Origin: Ovis canadensis | Taxonomy: Eukaryota > Chordata > Mammalia > Artiodactyla > Bovidae | Assembly (NCBI RefSeq): GCF_042477335.2 | Contig: NC_091263.1 | Location: forward strand, 71,232,501 to 71,296,500 | Direction of reading: 5' to 3' | Length of the DNA: 64,000 nt | In this document: in pieces, positions 11,620 through 24,490 of the stretch | Layout: each line of letters begins with the position of its first letter | Numbering within the stretch: position 1 is the first letter of the stretch | Program-made: the position numbers and the translations under genes | The notes under the pieces: model-generated | Told to the model about the DNA's origin: nothing | Databases searched by the model: none | What the model saw: only the letters and a program-made list of their open reading frames with translations

Positions 11620-11950
11620 ACTCACCTTCTTTTTTCTTTTTAACTCTTCTCCCCTTCCCTGTAAACTAAAGCACTGTATGAGACTTTTTACTTCCCTTTT
11701 AATGTCCCCCATCACCTTGCCTCCATTTATCATTGTTCCTTTGCTTCAGCCACAGTAAGCTCTTTCTAAACCGAGTCCTTCAAGTATCCTATGTTCTGTC
11801 GTAACTCTGTGCATCATCCTACTGACTTAAACTTACTCTTCAAAACCCTGCCTGTGTCCTTATGTCCTGAAGCCTTTCTGGAGATCATCCCTTCCTCTCC
11901 CCTGTTCTTCCAATCCCCTTTCTCTGGACTGTGTAGTGCCTACAAAAACC
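11620..11950 (+). mobile_element. Probable L2 relic
   Basis: Pyrimidine-rich sequence with L2-like order (ccctgcctgtgtccttatg, gaagcctttctggagatcat). Diverged; the call is tentative. Confidence 0.4.
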
Positions 11951-11964
11951 TCAACTGCTACTAT

Positions 11965-12200
11965 ACTAGGAGATTACATTTACTGAGTGGCTATCATTTC
12001 CCAAAAATTGTACAAAGGGCTTTGTATACAACACATCATTTAATCTCCACATAACTCCATGAGGTAAATGCTTTAAGGAGGGGAAAATGGAGATTTAATT
12101 AGAGAAAGGAGAGAAACCCTGTCCAAGAACTGCCACTTGATAGTAAACAGCAGAGCTGAAATTTGAATCTGATTCCAGACACTATACTCTTAACTTTTAG
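11965..12200 (+). mobile_element. MIR SINE relic
   Basis: catttactgagtggctatca, catcatttaatctccacata, cagagctgaaatttgaatct in MIR order. Confidence 0.75.
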
Positions 12201-12668
12201 TATGCTGTACTATAGGTACAGATTTTTTTGTTTATCTCCCCTACTTGGCCATGAGCGATCAGAGGGCAGAGACTATGTCTTGATCATCTCTGAGGCTCCA
12301 GTGGAAACACAGGAAGCACTCAGTTGACTGAGTTAATGAGTGAGAAGGCTGTTCTGGCTAAGAGTCCTGGATTGAAAACTACAATTCTTCTGGTTGGTGA
12401 ACAAGCCTAAAGGAAGGATCAATATACAATGAAGAAGTCTCTCGGAAATAGGGTTTTCCTATACCTAACAAACTCGAGCAACCTTTATCCCTTGAGGTGA
12501 GACACAGAAGAGCAATGTGAGAATGGTCTCGGGTGGGATTTTCAGAACTTTAAACATGCTCTAAGTTGTTGGGTTTTTTTTTCTTTTTAAAATTACAGAC
12601 AGAAAATTACCTGTAGTTTGTTTTTTCCCCCCTTAACTTTTTTTAACATATTCCATTGACTGGAGTAC

Positions 12669-12686
12669 TTTTTTTTTTTTTTTTTT
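12669..12686. repeat. Poly-T run
   Basis: 18 T in a row on the plus strand, in a T-rich area starting near 12570. No parent element identified. Confidence 0.9.
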
Positions 12687-14689
12687 AATTTTAGCACTTA
12701 ATTTTGGGGCCATCAGCAAGAATCTCCGATTCTGAGAATGAAACAGATGATTCAGTCCTGGCCTAGAGACTCACGCCCCTGGAGGAGTCATCCTTTCTCA
12801 CAGTTGCTATGCAATAACAAACCCCCCTGACACTTCATGGAAGAGCAGATCCTGGATGGGTGCCTTTGGTTCACTGGCTGACAGTCCTCCCTCCGGAACA
12901 GATGTGCCAGAGTTTGAAGGCCTGGACAGGACACACTTGTGCGTCGCAAGTGGCAGCACTCTGTGTGGAGGTGTCAGTGTGGTCCTCCGTGGGCTGGGAC
13001 CCCACACTCTTAACGCAGAACCCTCTGCTCATGGGCACCCTGACTGCTTAGCCCCTCTCCCCTTCCTCCAGAGCAGCATCCGTGGGGTCAAAACTTCTGC
13101 AGAGGACATGATGTTCATCTACTGGGTTTCATTTATCATGACAGTTCAAACAAGCGAAGCCACAGATGCAGCTGACGGGGCTTGCTGGAAGCACTTGGCT
13201 GCCACGCACTGCAATGGAACTGTTGCCTCTATGAGGGGACAAGGATCTGGTTTGGATTTTCAAGCCTCTCCCTGGCAAGGTTTTTTTTTTATGATGTGAC
13301 GGATGAAGTTTGGCTAAAATTTTGTGGCCACTGATTTATGTTTTCTCTAGTGGCGAGTTAGACCATTTACTGACCTGCCCCACTGTCGCCCTCACTGGGC
13401 CTCAGTCAAGGCAAAGACTTGGAATGGACTAGAGAGGGGATCTCTAAGACCCTAGTTCGAAAGTTCTAAGCTTTCTCCTTATTTGTAATTCCCTTTACAA
13501 GATTCACATAATGAAACTGGGGGAATAAACTAAAAATCCAAGTAGAAAAGCATATTAACAGGCTCATACATTAAACTTAGAGCACATGGCTAATCTGGAA
13601 AGCTAGAACAGCTTCCTTTGGTCTTCAGCCCTCCCTAGGGTCAAGAGCAAAAGGGATGTGTCAGGCTCGCCCTCACCCCCTACTCTCCAGTCGGCTCCAA
13701 GGCCTTCTCTGTTCCCCTCGCTGTCTTTTTGCTTCCAGTTTCGTTCCACTCATACCTGAACCCCTATTGAGCTAAGCTGGGCAGCACAAAAGTGCCACAC
13801 ACTTCTGCAGCACAAAAGTGGCGCCTGTCTACAGACCCAGCTGTCCCGGATCCCTTCCTCTTCCCTCTCCCTCCCCCTCAGCTCAGGGCCTGCTAAAGCA
13901 TCACTCTTAGAAACCTTCTGAGGTCTTCTCCCTTCACCTTGCTGAAGGTTAGAGTTGGGGTCTGGAAGAGGATCAAGGTCAAGGGACCCCCCTTCACTAG
14001 CCCTAGACTGCCTAGAAAGCCCTTTTGGCAAAGTGCGTGCTGACTCAGACTCCAGGACCCAACCTTCAAGGAAGCTGGAGTCAATTACTGGTTCCTTACT
14101 CCCCAGGCTGCAAAGAATTGGGAAAGAAAGCTTTCCGGTCCCCATCACACAGCGCTGGAATTGATTACAGAACACTGTTGATTGTGGGCAAATCTACAAA
14201 GCTCCCATCTTATCCAGAGCTGGTTCCATTAAGAGCTTATCTGAAGCAGATTCAAATTCTCTGCCCACCTGGGCCAGGCATCTCCCTAGCCCACATTTTC
14301 TCAGGAGATGTCTTAGTTAGAGGACCAGATGGCCACGGCGGTGTCTCCTGAAGAAGGTGCAGAAAAACCCAAGTGGATGGCTTTGTTTCCTTTCTAACTG
14401 CTGCTGTTATGACATTCCCAGTTCTTTCCTATTGGCTTTCTGTTGGAGACAAGTCGGAAAAGGATTGTATCCCGTACCTTTAGGAAAAAGAAGTCTTGAT
14501 AGCTGGGAAGTGGTAAATTGATCCAAAGGCAATGAAAGAACTGAGCGCGGGTGAAAGTGAAGGGAGGTGGGGCTCCCTAGGGAGCTCACACTTGGCATTT
14601 CACTTCCTCTTCCGCTCCAATTTCCTTTATTCCACTGCTTCCTAAGTACACAGGTGTGTTTAAAAAGAGCAGTGGATGCTATGTTTAAA

Positions 14690-14868
14690 ATGGAAAACCA
14701 ACAAGTACCTACTGTATATATAGCACACAGAGCTCTGCTCAATGTCATGTGGCAGCCTGGATGGGAGGGGAGCTTGGGGGAGAACGGATACGTGTACATG
14801 GATGGCTGAGTCCCTCTGCTGTATACCTGAAACTATCACAACATTAAAGAGCTTTTTTTCTTTTTTTA
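14690..14868 (+). mobile_element. L1 3' end fragment
   Basis: Artiodactyl L1 3' terminus: tatatagcacacagagctct, tgctgtatacctgaaactat, then A/T tail. Confidence 0.75.
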
Positions 14869-15544
14869 AACAGCAGTGGATTTGGAAACTGAAGACTTGA
14901 TCCCGTCTGTCCTCCACTTGGCTCCATGTGACTGTGGACAAATCATCTTATCTTTCTGGGCTTGCCTTAATCTTTAAGACAACAGTGGTGTTTCTTTCCT
15001 TAAGGTCATGGTGAGAAGGAGTCAGGTAAAGGAGCTTTATAACATACTGCTGGTCGCTGTTTGTTCAGGTAGAGGCAGCTCCCATAGGGATAGTGTCTGG
15101 AGTGTAAGCAGGGGAGGGGTGGCATCTATGCAGCTGGGAAATGGGTGGTTTCTGAGCTGTTACTGGTAGAGCAGAAATTCGGGAGCATGAGATAAGGGTT
15201 CCTGATACAGACACACGTTGGGAGTTTGGGGCAAGTTCTCATTCTTGTAGTTGAATGCGTGTAAGCAAGACTGTTTAAGAACAATTATGAAACAAAGAAG
15301 CACCAGTGCCCACATTCACTTCTTTCTTAGAGATGGTCTTGGGGTCTTGTGGTCCTTTCCTGATCTAACCATCAGAATCATGGGGACCACTAGGCAAACC
15401 TCTGCATTCATCCAGATCTGTCTCTGGCAAACTTTGGCATGACCTGTAGCAACTCCCTCCCACCATTCTACCTTTAAGAGGAAAAAAAAACCAAAAACTA
15501 AGAGAATTTTCACATGTGTTCTTTTAGTATTTAAATTTGAACTG

Positions 15545-15720
15545 GGGCTTGATTGAGTGCAGTGATTCTTGACTTTGCCTCCACACTGAAATTATCTGGG
15601 GAAATTAAAAACACGCAAACGAATGCCTGACTCCCCTCTTTAGAGACTCTGACTGACTTGGCCTGGGGTGTGACCGTCGTTCCTAAAAACTTCCAGGTGT
15701 CGGGAAGCCAAGAGCAAACA
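15545..15720 (+). mobile_element. MER5A-like hAT relic
   Basis: gcagtgattcttgactttg, attatctggggaaattaaaa, agagactctgactgacttgg and ggcctggggtg follow the MER5A order. Confidence 0.6.
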
Positions 15721-15754
15721 CTACTGATTCCAGAAGCATCTGGAATCTCAACCT

Positions 15755-15930
15755 CAAAGCTTACTTGCTGGGTAAACCTGGGCAAGTTCCTAAACTGCTC
15801 TGTACCTCGGGTTCCTCATTTAGAAGATGGGAGACCTGACAGTAACCCACTGCACAGAGTGGACGAGAGGATAAAATGAGTCCCGGGATGAAAAGTGCCT
15901 GGAGCAGCGTCTGACACATGGCAAGTTAGT
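15755..15930 (-). mobile_element. MIR SINE relic
   Basis: Reads ctgggcaagttcctaaactg, gggttcctcatttagaagat, aaagtgcctggagcag, a typical MIR 3' half. Orientation is not certain. Confidence 0.65.
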
Positions 15931-17584
15931 GATTTCCAGCTGTTTCGTATAATGGTACAGTCCAACACGCCTCTGTTCTTCTTACCTTTCTGCTCCTCCC
16001 GTTTCTCTGCTGCGCCTGGGTCTTCTCTGTACCTCTCCTATTCTTTCTCCCTTAACTGCTCCCTTCCTCACCCTGCCTTCTAGATGCTTTTCTTTTTCCA
16101 CTCCTGGGACTGCACCTTGCAGGGGACGCAGTGGCAGGAATCCCAGCAAGGCCAGCCTACGATGATCAGAAGTGTGAGCAGCGGATGATGTGGGGAGAAA
16201 CGTGGTCAATCACTGCTATGGGGGAAAGGGAACAACGGAGCCGACGCAGGTCATCTGGGGCAAGTGTGTCAGGCGTGGAGGCACATGTTGCGGGGAGACT
16301 CCCTCTGAAGGGGCTCATGGTCTAACACATCCTTGTTAGACAGCAGTTCACGAATGCTTTCTTTGTGTCCAAATGATAACCACCAAGGACGTAGCAATGA
16401 CACATGTGACTCGGCTAGGATGGAGGCTGGGGGGACCACCACCACGAAACCATGCCCAGGTCGTACCTTCTTTCATCCGCCCTTTAAGTAGCAATGCACA
16501 CCAAGTCCCCTCATCTCAAAATGCTTGACTGCTGCCTCCAAAAGCCACCTCCCTGACTACAGCCCAGGACACAAAGGCATCTGGTAACAAGGTGGGCGGG
16601 GCTTCCCCCTCTGCTGTGTTCACAGTCCTTTCATCTCTTGAGGGCACCTGCAGTGAAGGGACTGTGGGTCTTGTTTTATTTCCAGCTCTTTCAGAACGGA
16701 AATGGGGCTGGAGACTTCAATCCTGCCCTTGGGAAGTCCTGTCTTTTTCTAACTCCTTTCACGAGGTGCTCGGGTCCCTTTGTTCTGGACATTCAAGGTC
16801 ATTCAAGTGAAACTCAGCCTTGGGGTTTGCTCCCCTTCTCTGAGTCTGGACCAGGGAAGCTACTGACTCCCTTCAAGCCCAGGAATGCGGGTCAATTTCT
16901 GCCCCTTCCGTGTCCCACCTCAGCTCCAACCAGGAAGCGGGGGCAGAGGAACCAGGCTGGAGCGGAAAGATGGAGAATGGTTTCTTCTTCTCCATCAAGC
17001 CTGACACATTCACGCTCCAAATCGAGTGAGTCTTCCTTGCCTCGTCAACCTCTAGAAGTGCTGAGAGCAAACCAAAGGGAGTCAACAAGAAAGAAGGTGG
17101 CCAAGAATTAGCTCTCTGCACCTCTCTCCTCCTCCCCTACATTGTCCTTGCCGACATCTTTGAGAAGAACCTGTGATCTCAAAACAGGTGTGGCCTCCAA
17201 CTGCTAAGTATGACCTCTCACCACATAACATCCCCCCAGACTTTACAGCATTCTGCAGCTCCTCCCCCCGCCCCCCCACCCTGCCACCACCACATATACA
17301 TACTCCTGCTTGGTCCGTACCTCCTTCAGGGGCCAGTAGGGCCCAGAGTTCTCCCCTTACCCATTCTCCCCAGTATCTTTCTCCCTTGGGGTTTTGTTCT
17401 CAATCCACAGCTAATCCCCTTAAAGTGATAGCTGATAAAGAGATTAGCTGATATCTCCCTAGGAGTATTTATATGGTACTAAGGGATTTTAAGAAGGACT
17501 ATTAGTGAAATTTCAAGTGATCTGACTGGCAGGATCGCATGGAGCTACTTTAAATTATATCACACAAGGGAAGAGGGAAAAGGA

Positions 17585-17720
17585 GCATTTATGTGTGCCA
17601 ACCATGTCCCAGGCATCATGCCAGAGGCTTCACATAATGTTATTTACTTAGGGAGCTGATAAGGAGTTTGAGGCTCCGGCAGGTAAATGTGTGCAATCAC
17701 ACACTTAGTAAGTGGCGGAG
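17585..17720 (+). mobile_element. MIR SINE relic
   Basis: tgccaaccatgtcccaggca, aatgttatttacttagg, cacacttagtaagtggcgg. Confidence 0.6.
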
Positions 17721-18194
17721 TGAGGGGGTTTGGGGGGTCCACAGCCTCCCACCGCCCCTCCCTCCTCTCCTGGTCCACAGATGAGGGGTGGCGGGTGGGA
17801 CCCCGGGCAGCCTCTCTCCCCTCGCCACCTGTGCTGGCCTCTGGAGCCGGCACCGGTTTCACTCTTCCTCACTCAAAGAGGATCTGAGTGTCGTGGCGAG
17901 CTTGTGCCAGTCTGGAAGGCTGCCTGGGGTCACCCAGAGTTTAACCACACATTGTGAGAACCCCAAATGATAAAGTGCTCCCCAAAGTGGCCCACTCACT
18001 GGCTGACTGAGCCTCTTCCAAGATGTCAGTGCGGGAACAGGAATGACTCAGCAGTTTGGCTTTCAAGCCCATGTCTGTCTCTGAGGTCAAGTGCCACGAC
18101 GAATGATCCCAGCCTATGGGGCCTGGGGTTGGGAGGGGATTTTATTTTTGAAGCAGTCACAGATAAAGATGCTTCAGAGTTCTACTACAAATGA

Positions 18195-18724
18195 CAAAAG
18201 CCTGTGTGTGAGTGTAAGTGTGTGTGTGAGAGTGTTATGAGGGTGTGTGAGAGGGTGTGTGTGTGTGTGTGTGTATGAGTGTCAGTGTGTGAGTCTGTGT
18301 GTGTGTGTGTATGAGTGTGAGTGTGTGAGAGTGTGTGTGTGAGTGGGTGAATGTGTTGTATGAGAGTGTGTGAGTGTGTGTGTGTGAGTGTGTCAGCGTG
18401 TGTGAATGTGTGTGAGTGTGAGTGTGCATGTGTGTATATGAGAATGTGTGTGAGTGTGTGTGTGTGAGTGTTGTGAGGGTGTGTGAGAGGGTGTGTGTGT
18501 GTATGAGAATGTGTATGAGTGTGTGAGTGAATGTGTGTGTATGAGTGTGTGAGTGTGTGTGTGAGTGTGAGAGAGCGTGTGAGTGTGAATGTGTGAGTGT
18601 GTGAGTATGTGTGAGTCTGTGTATGAGTGTGTGAGTGTGTGTGACTGTGTGTGTGAATGTATGTGACTGTGAGTGTGTGTGAATGTGTGTGTGAGAGTGT
18701 GTGTGTGTGTGAGTGAGTGTGTGT
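18195..18724 (+). repeat. TG-rich satellite, about 530 bp
   Basis: Continuous TG/TGTGAG/TGTATGAG repeat. The opposite strand reads as a His-Thr repeat ORF, which is a by-product. A phrase beginning agtgttrtgagggtgtg recurs at 18231 and 18467, suggesting an internal duplication of about 236 bp. Confidence 0.95.
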
Positions 18725-19543
18725 GGTTTAAGTTCCTCAGATGATTCTAGTGTGTTCTCCCTGCCCCCCTCAACCCCAAGGTCTCTGGTTTTTAGAATTT
18801 GGGTGCCAGTTGAGAACTTATATAAATATGCCTCCCTCTGCCGAAACCAAGCCCTCCATGGGACATTTCTAGATAACCCACACTGAGTCATCATTCAAAG
18901 CCATCTCGGCCACCTGACAGGGTCTGCCTGCTGGTCACGGCAGCACAGTGCGGAGACCAGACTACCAGGAGAAGAGAGCAGTGTCACACGCCATGTGGAC
19001 ACAGGGCAGGTGCCTGGCCGATATTTTCCAATTAATAAACGAAAGCAATTACTCTCTGACACAACCGTGGCCCAGACGGGGAATATGAATCATGTAATCA
19101 GCACTCTTCCACTGTCCAGCTCAAGGTTCAGTCACATGAGAAATCAGATGTCTGTGTTTTTTCTCAACATTACAGAGAACAGTTAGAAAAAAACAACTTT
19201 TACCCTTAGGTACCAGCCTATGTCTCATACGGATAAAGCAGATGAATATTTAACTGTCACAGCAGAATGGAAGAAATCTGCCCTACTGGTCTTCACAGTA
19301 TTCATAGTATCTCAGTTTTAAACTATTTTTGGTTTTGTCTCCTCCCAGTTAACTAGTAAGGATGATGCCAGCAGACAAAGAAGGCATGGGGACCACTGGT
19401 GGAGAATCAGGGCCCCCCCAACCCCCTGAGCTGGGGTTTCCTCAAGAACAGCACAGGCCCGCTCAGGCACCTGCCCTCGTGTCTTCTATTCCAGAAGAGA
19501 GGGGGGCTGTCCATTCTAACTTGCAGAAACAACAGTTCTGCAG

Positions 19544-20182
19544 TTAAAATGAAAGGATTATGCACGAGCCGTCAATATCCACAAGGCTCTGGAGGGCTGT
19601 TAGGGGTGGGGAGGAGAGCCGACACTCACAAGCCCAGAGGCCCTCCCACCCTGGACCCGTGGGTCCGTGGTCCTCCGGAGAGGGGTGCTCGCTGTACAAG
19701 GACTGGCAAGAGCAGACTTCTGGATGCTCAGGAAGACAGTAAGTTACTGACGGGTATTTGAACAGTTTTACATTTCTCTCACAAACTTCCTTGCGACCAC
19801 TCCTCTCTATCAGAACCTGCTGTAAGATGCTATCTGACCACACTGGGATGTATTTACTTGGGTACTTCAAGTTTATGGTCAGTTTTCGCAGGGGGCTCTG
19901 CGAACAGGGATGCTGTGCTACCTGGACAAATGGAAGAGCCAGCTCCAGTCTCGGGGTTAACACAGGAGTCCACTCCTTCCCAGAGAAGTCCTCAGACCTG
20001 GGAGATACAGTTTTGGGAGGCAGCTGGGAACAAATGGTGTCTGGAGAAGGGCTCTGGATAGTAGGAAGTGATGTTTGAATTGTACCTGGAAATTCTTTAT
20101 TGAAATACTTGAAGGTAACAGGGAAATGGTAATTTCTGCCAAAGAACTCCAAGACCAAGGTATGTAACTGGGATGGTTCCAC
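19544..20182 (-). other. Unrecognised 212-codon ORF in intron 5, same strand as PPARG
   Basis: This frame is open from just after a TGA near 20185-20190 to a TAA at 19544. It has no internal ATG, so if translated it would have to be an exon rather than a free-standing gene; a possible acceptor (catcccag|TTACATACC) sits at its start. The residue mix is balanced, with no simple repeat, and no transposon family is recognised. One ORF of this length by chance in 64 kb is not improbable. It may be a chance frame, a decayed retrocopy, or an unlisted PPARG alternative exon. I do not know a homologue. Confidence 0.2.
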
Positions 20183-20239
20183 ACCTCAACACACACAAGG
20201 CAGTGGCAGTTAAGGGCATCTGTTTGAAGGTCGGGTTGG

Positions 20240-20460
20240 ATCTTACCTTGGCCTCACTGATTAGGAGCTCTGTGACTGTGGGGCAAATTGCCTAATCTAA
20301 AGCAGTTCTAAACTTCTATTTTTTTCCATCTGTAAAATGGGGATAAGTGAGAGATTTTCTAGAATTGCAGGGAAAATTAAAGATTCAGGATGTAGGTAAA
20401 GTGCTTACCATCTGTTCTGGCTCACAGTGAAGTGGTCAATAGATGGCAGCTCTTTTTATT
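20240..20460 (-). mobile_element. MIR SINE relic
   Basis: ctctgtgactgtggggcaaa, ccatctgtaaaatggggata, gtaaagtgcttaccatctg in MIR order. Orientation is not certain. Confidence 0.7.
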
Positions 20461-20574
20461 AGTAATATTTGATCACTGTTCACTCAATAAGCATTTATTA
20501 AGTACTTATTCTGGGCTGGGTTCTGTGCTCTGATTCTAATTCCAACAAACTAAAACGTAGATATCACACCTATG

Positions 20575-20710
20575 GGATGTTTCTGGCGGTCCAGTGGTTA
20601 AGACTCTGCCCTTTCAATGTAGGGGGGCATGGTTTTGATCCCTGGTTGGGGAACTAAGATCCTGCATGCCCCGAGGTGCAGCCACGAATAAATAATTATT
20701 TTTAAAGCAT
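20575..20710 (+). mobile_element. CHR-type SINE
   Basis: ggcggtccagtggttaagac, gttttgatccctggttgggg, aactaagatcctgcatgccc, A/T tail. Confidence 0.85.
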
Positions 20711-20884
20711 ACATCTATACACATGTAAGTCATGACCAAGGATATAAACAGAGCTCTAGTGTTCTGACCTGAGCGGTCTAGGTGTCAGAGTATCAGTTCT
20801 TCCTCCACCTACAGATGTACAGCTATGAAGAATTCTCCCTAGTAGCCTGTGCTCTCTGCCCACTCTACAGGAGAAAGCACGTAT

Positions 20885-21667
20885 TCACTCCAAGAGCAGC
20901 TGTCCAAAACTGCTTCGTGGAGAAAGAACATGACTGGAATGGCTGGAAACAGGAGGAGCCGCTATATAGGAGGTTTGCATAACCGAGCCAGACCCAAGAG
21001 GGTAAATGGGGAGGCTGGGTGACTTGCCATCTGTGGCTCCTGCACCAATATTTACAGCTTCTCTGTCATTAGGATGGTGATGACAATCTGCCTCGAGAAA
21101 TATATTGTAAAATCCAGTGACGTTCCTCCCCCATATCGTGGAAGTTTGGGAAGAACTGTGATGGATTCCAAACTGTTTTGAATTAACAGAAAGAGCTTTT
21201 TCCTGTTGCCGAGCTCCAGCTGGAACCCTCCTATGCTTTTCCTCCACCAAACAGCAAACGCCCGAGGGGGGCAAAGTGTCCAGTGGAGTGTCCTGAGCTT
21301 TCCACTTGGCCTTGGCTGCTGGTAGGTTTTGGGGAGTTTGCTGGTGTGCCAGGCACGATGCTGTGGCGCCAGCTGCAAACATGCCCTTGCTGGAGGCAGT
21401 TTTATTACTCTTAACGCCACCCATCCAGGCAATGAGACGAGAGGGAGCAAGGGCTTCTTGCTCCTTCTCTTCCCTTATCATGACTGCCGAGGAAGCCTTG
21501 CTTCTGGACTCTGGGCCCAGGGCTCCAGAACAGTGATGGGAACACAGGTTGGGGCCACTGACCCGATGAGGGAGTTGACCACATCTGCCAGTCAAGTGGC
21601 AGAGGGAACTCGGGGAGGTGACAGTCGGGATGCCTGGGTTTGTTTCCCTTCTAGTTTCACTGCTCAC
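20885..21667 (-). other. Unrecognised 260-codon ORF in intron 5, same strand as PPARG
   Basis: This is the longest open frame in the window outside PPARG, starting at GTG, with the first usable ATG about 62 codons in. It lies in unique, moderately GC-rich DNA. The composition is rich in Ser/Pro/Ala and shows no domain that I recognise. Most likely it is a chance frame in GC-rich sequence, but it sits close to the 212-codon ORF on the same strand. Confidence 0.12.
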
Positions 21668-23319
21668 GAGTTGTCAGTTCTTAGACACAACCCTTTCATC
21701 TCTGACTCTCTCTTCTCTCTCTATGGAATAAGAATAAAGATCCAGGAGAACTGTCGGGACCTAGTGAGAGAAAGCAAGGGACAAAGTGCTGTGCTTCGGC
21801 TCGGGGAATGTGGTTCTTTTTAGTCTCGTTCTTCTTGCTTGAAGCTCGAAGGAGAAGGAGGGAGAGAGGAGGCAATTCTGAGAAGAACTAGGTCATCTCT
21901 CTCAGCCAGCTTGCCCTGAGAGGTGCATACATAGTAGAGATGCTGAGCACCAGGCCAATCTAAGGACCAAATCTAACGGCATCAGCAGTTTCTAGGGTTG
22001 AAGCTGAGTGGCCGTGATCTTTACTACTGCAACTCCAGTTTCCCCAGCAAATACTTAGTTGGGTCAAACTCAGGTACTTTCATCAAAAAACCCCCTTTGG
22101 GTCCTCTGGGGAATCCCCCACTCTTAACCTCCCCAATTCCTCACCACCCTGCTCTTACATAATACCCATCTCCCCTTCAGTCTAGGGTCATGACCTTGAC
22201 CGGGACGGAGCTCTTCTGTGAGTGAGTCTCAAGGCCAGCTTAGAAGGAGGTCACCAGGTTCCCTGCCCATAACACTCCTCTCTCGAGTCCCTGAAGCTAT
22301 CTGCAGACTTCAGAACAAACCGCACAGGAGAAAATAACCCCTCTTGTTAAGAACAGGTAGGATCAGAATCTTGTCAAAGCCTCTTTGCTTACATGAACAT
22401 CTTCCCTTGGAAAACCCAGGATGGGAATTGAGAAATTATATGTTGTACGAGAAATTACACGGTGTACTCAAACACACCACTGTCTGGGATGGTGGTTCCA
22501 CCAGCTACAGATGACCAGGAAGCTCATCTCACTGGGATCCAGTCTTTGGGTCCAGAGTGACCAGAGCAGCTCTTTCTCTGGCCTCTACCCACCAGCTTCT
22601 CTGATTAAAGGAGGGAAATGAGTTCCTGGGTGTTGAGCAAACATGGGGTCCAGTTTATCCATTCTTACCTAGTGCCCAGAGGCTGACTTCATTGACAAAA
22701 TAAAACTTTGCTCAGGGAAGAGAAGGATATCCCTTTTGCGATATGGGAACTTGCCAATGGGCCAATGGTTAAGTGTTTTTTTTTTTTAAAAAGAAGTCTC
22801 GAATGATTCACAGGGTTTTCTTCTCATTATAACTACATGTATATGATTTTAAGATTCTATGACTGGCAGCTACTTTCAGATTTCTTTTCATTATTGTGAG
22901 GATCCAATGAACTCTGGAAACTGGCTACTGTGAAGACAGTCTGGGGAACGCTCAAAGGAACTCGTTTATACAGCACCGGCATTTAATGATACCATTTTTA
23001 ATTTTCATAACTGAAAGCCAAAGTCTGCAGTATTTATCAAATTAAATCAAGTTATTCTCAGAGCTATTTTTGACCAATTCATACACATTTTAAAGGCCTA
23101 GCTGAATAAATGATTTTAAAAAATAATCTAGTTTGTGTGTCATGGGGAGTATATGGCATTTTTCTAGATGAAATTATACTGTCCTCTCACGTGCCCATCA
23201 AACAATTTTGCTCAGGTTCAAAAAGCCCTGAATTACCATGACTATTTCTTGCCTAAATCTTTCCTGGATAGAAACCAAGCATGTTGGAATGGCTTATTTC
23301 AAATGGCTCCCTTAATATC

Positions 23320-23635
23320 TGTGGTAGGAATGAATATAAACTGGCACAAACTTTATGGAAAAACAATCTGGCAATAATGAAACAAAAGATTTAAAAATGT
23401 TCATGGGCATCTATTCAGCAATTCTACTTCTGATAATTTATAGAGTGAGAAAATAATCTGAAATGTTAACAGAAATTTATATGTAAGAAGAATCACTGCA
23501 GTAGAATTTAGAACACATTTTCCATAATTTTCTATAACATAAATCAACCATAATTTGCTCTTATAATATAAAACAACCTATACATAAGTAGGGAGATAAT
23601 TTAGCATGTAATGGTCTTTTATGAAATGAAATATG
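23320..23635 (+). mobile_element. Old L1 3' region relic
   Basis: Diverged L1 ORF2 end motif order: ggtaggaatgaatataaact, atggaaaaacaatctggcaa, agcaattctacttctgataa. Confidence 0.6.
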
Positions 23636-24490
23636 TTATTGTCATTAAAATTGATAGCATACATTAGAGAAATGCAAATCAAAACCACGGTGAGGCATTG
23701 CCTCACAGTAGCCAGAATGGCCATCATCAAAAATCTGCAAGTAACAAATAGTGAAGAGGGTGCTGAGAACAGGGAGCCCTCCTACACTGTTGGTGAGGAT
23801 GTAAGTTGGTGCAGCCACTATGGAAAACAGTATGGGTTCCTCAAAAAACTAAAAATAGAGTTGCCACATGATTCAGCAATCCCACTCCCGGGCATATATC
23901 CAGATAAAACTCTAATTCAGAAAGATACGTGCACCCTATGCTCACAGCAGCACTATTCACAACCGCCAAGACTTGGAAACGACCTAAATGTCCAGTCAAC
24001 AGATGAGCGGACAGAGAAGCTGTGGTTCGTATTTACCATGGAGTGAAACAATGCCCTTCGCGGCAACACCACTACAACTAGAGATCGTCACACTAAGTGA
24101 AGAGAATCAGAAGGAGGAACACCACAGGATGTCACTTACACGTGAAATCTAAGATACAACACAAGTGAAGCTCTCTGTGAAACAGAGAGAGACTCACAGA
24201 CATAGAGCATAGACCTCGGGTTGCCAAGAAAGACAGGAGATGCGGGAGGGATGGAGTGGGAGGCTGGAGTTGGCAGACGTAGGCTGTTACCTAGAGAATG
24301 GACAGACAGTAGGTCCTGCTCTATAGCACAGGGAATCATGGTCAATATTCTGTGGCAAATCATGATGCAGAAGAGTAAAAAAGGCATAAATATACACACA
24401 CACACGCAGCTGAATCGTTTCGCTGTACAGCAGAAATGAACACGACGCTGTAAGTCAACTATACTTCAATTAAAACAAATTTTAAACGGC
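23636..24490 (+). mobile_element. L1 ORF2 end and 3' UTR, about 850 bp
   Basis: Clear L1: agagaaatgcaaatcaaaac, gtgcagccactatggaaaac, cccactcccgggcatatatc, ending in the artiodactyl L1 tail (ctatagcacagggaatcatg; caactatacttcaattaaaa). Multiple stops; not functional. It abuts an older L1 fragment. Confidence 0.92.

Noticed and set aside
18235..18894. 219-codon minus-strand ORF rich in His-Thr
   Set aside because: Translation of the TG-rich satellite; no coding value.
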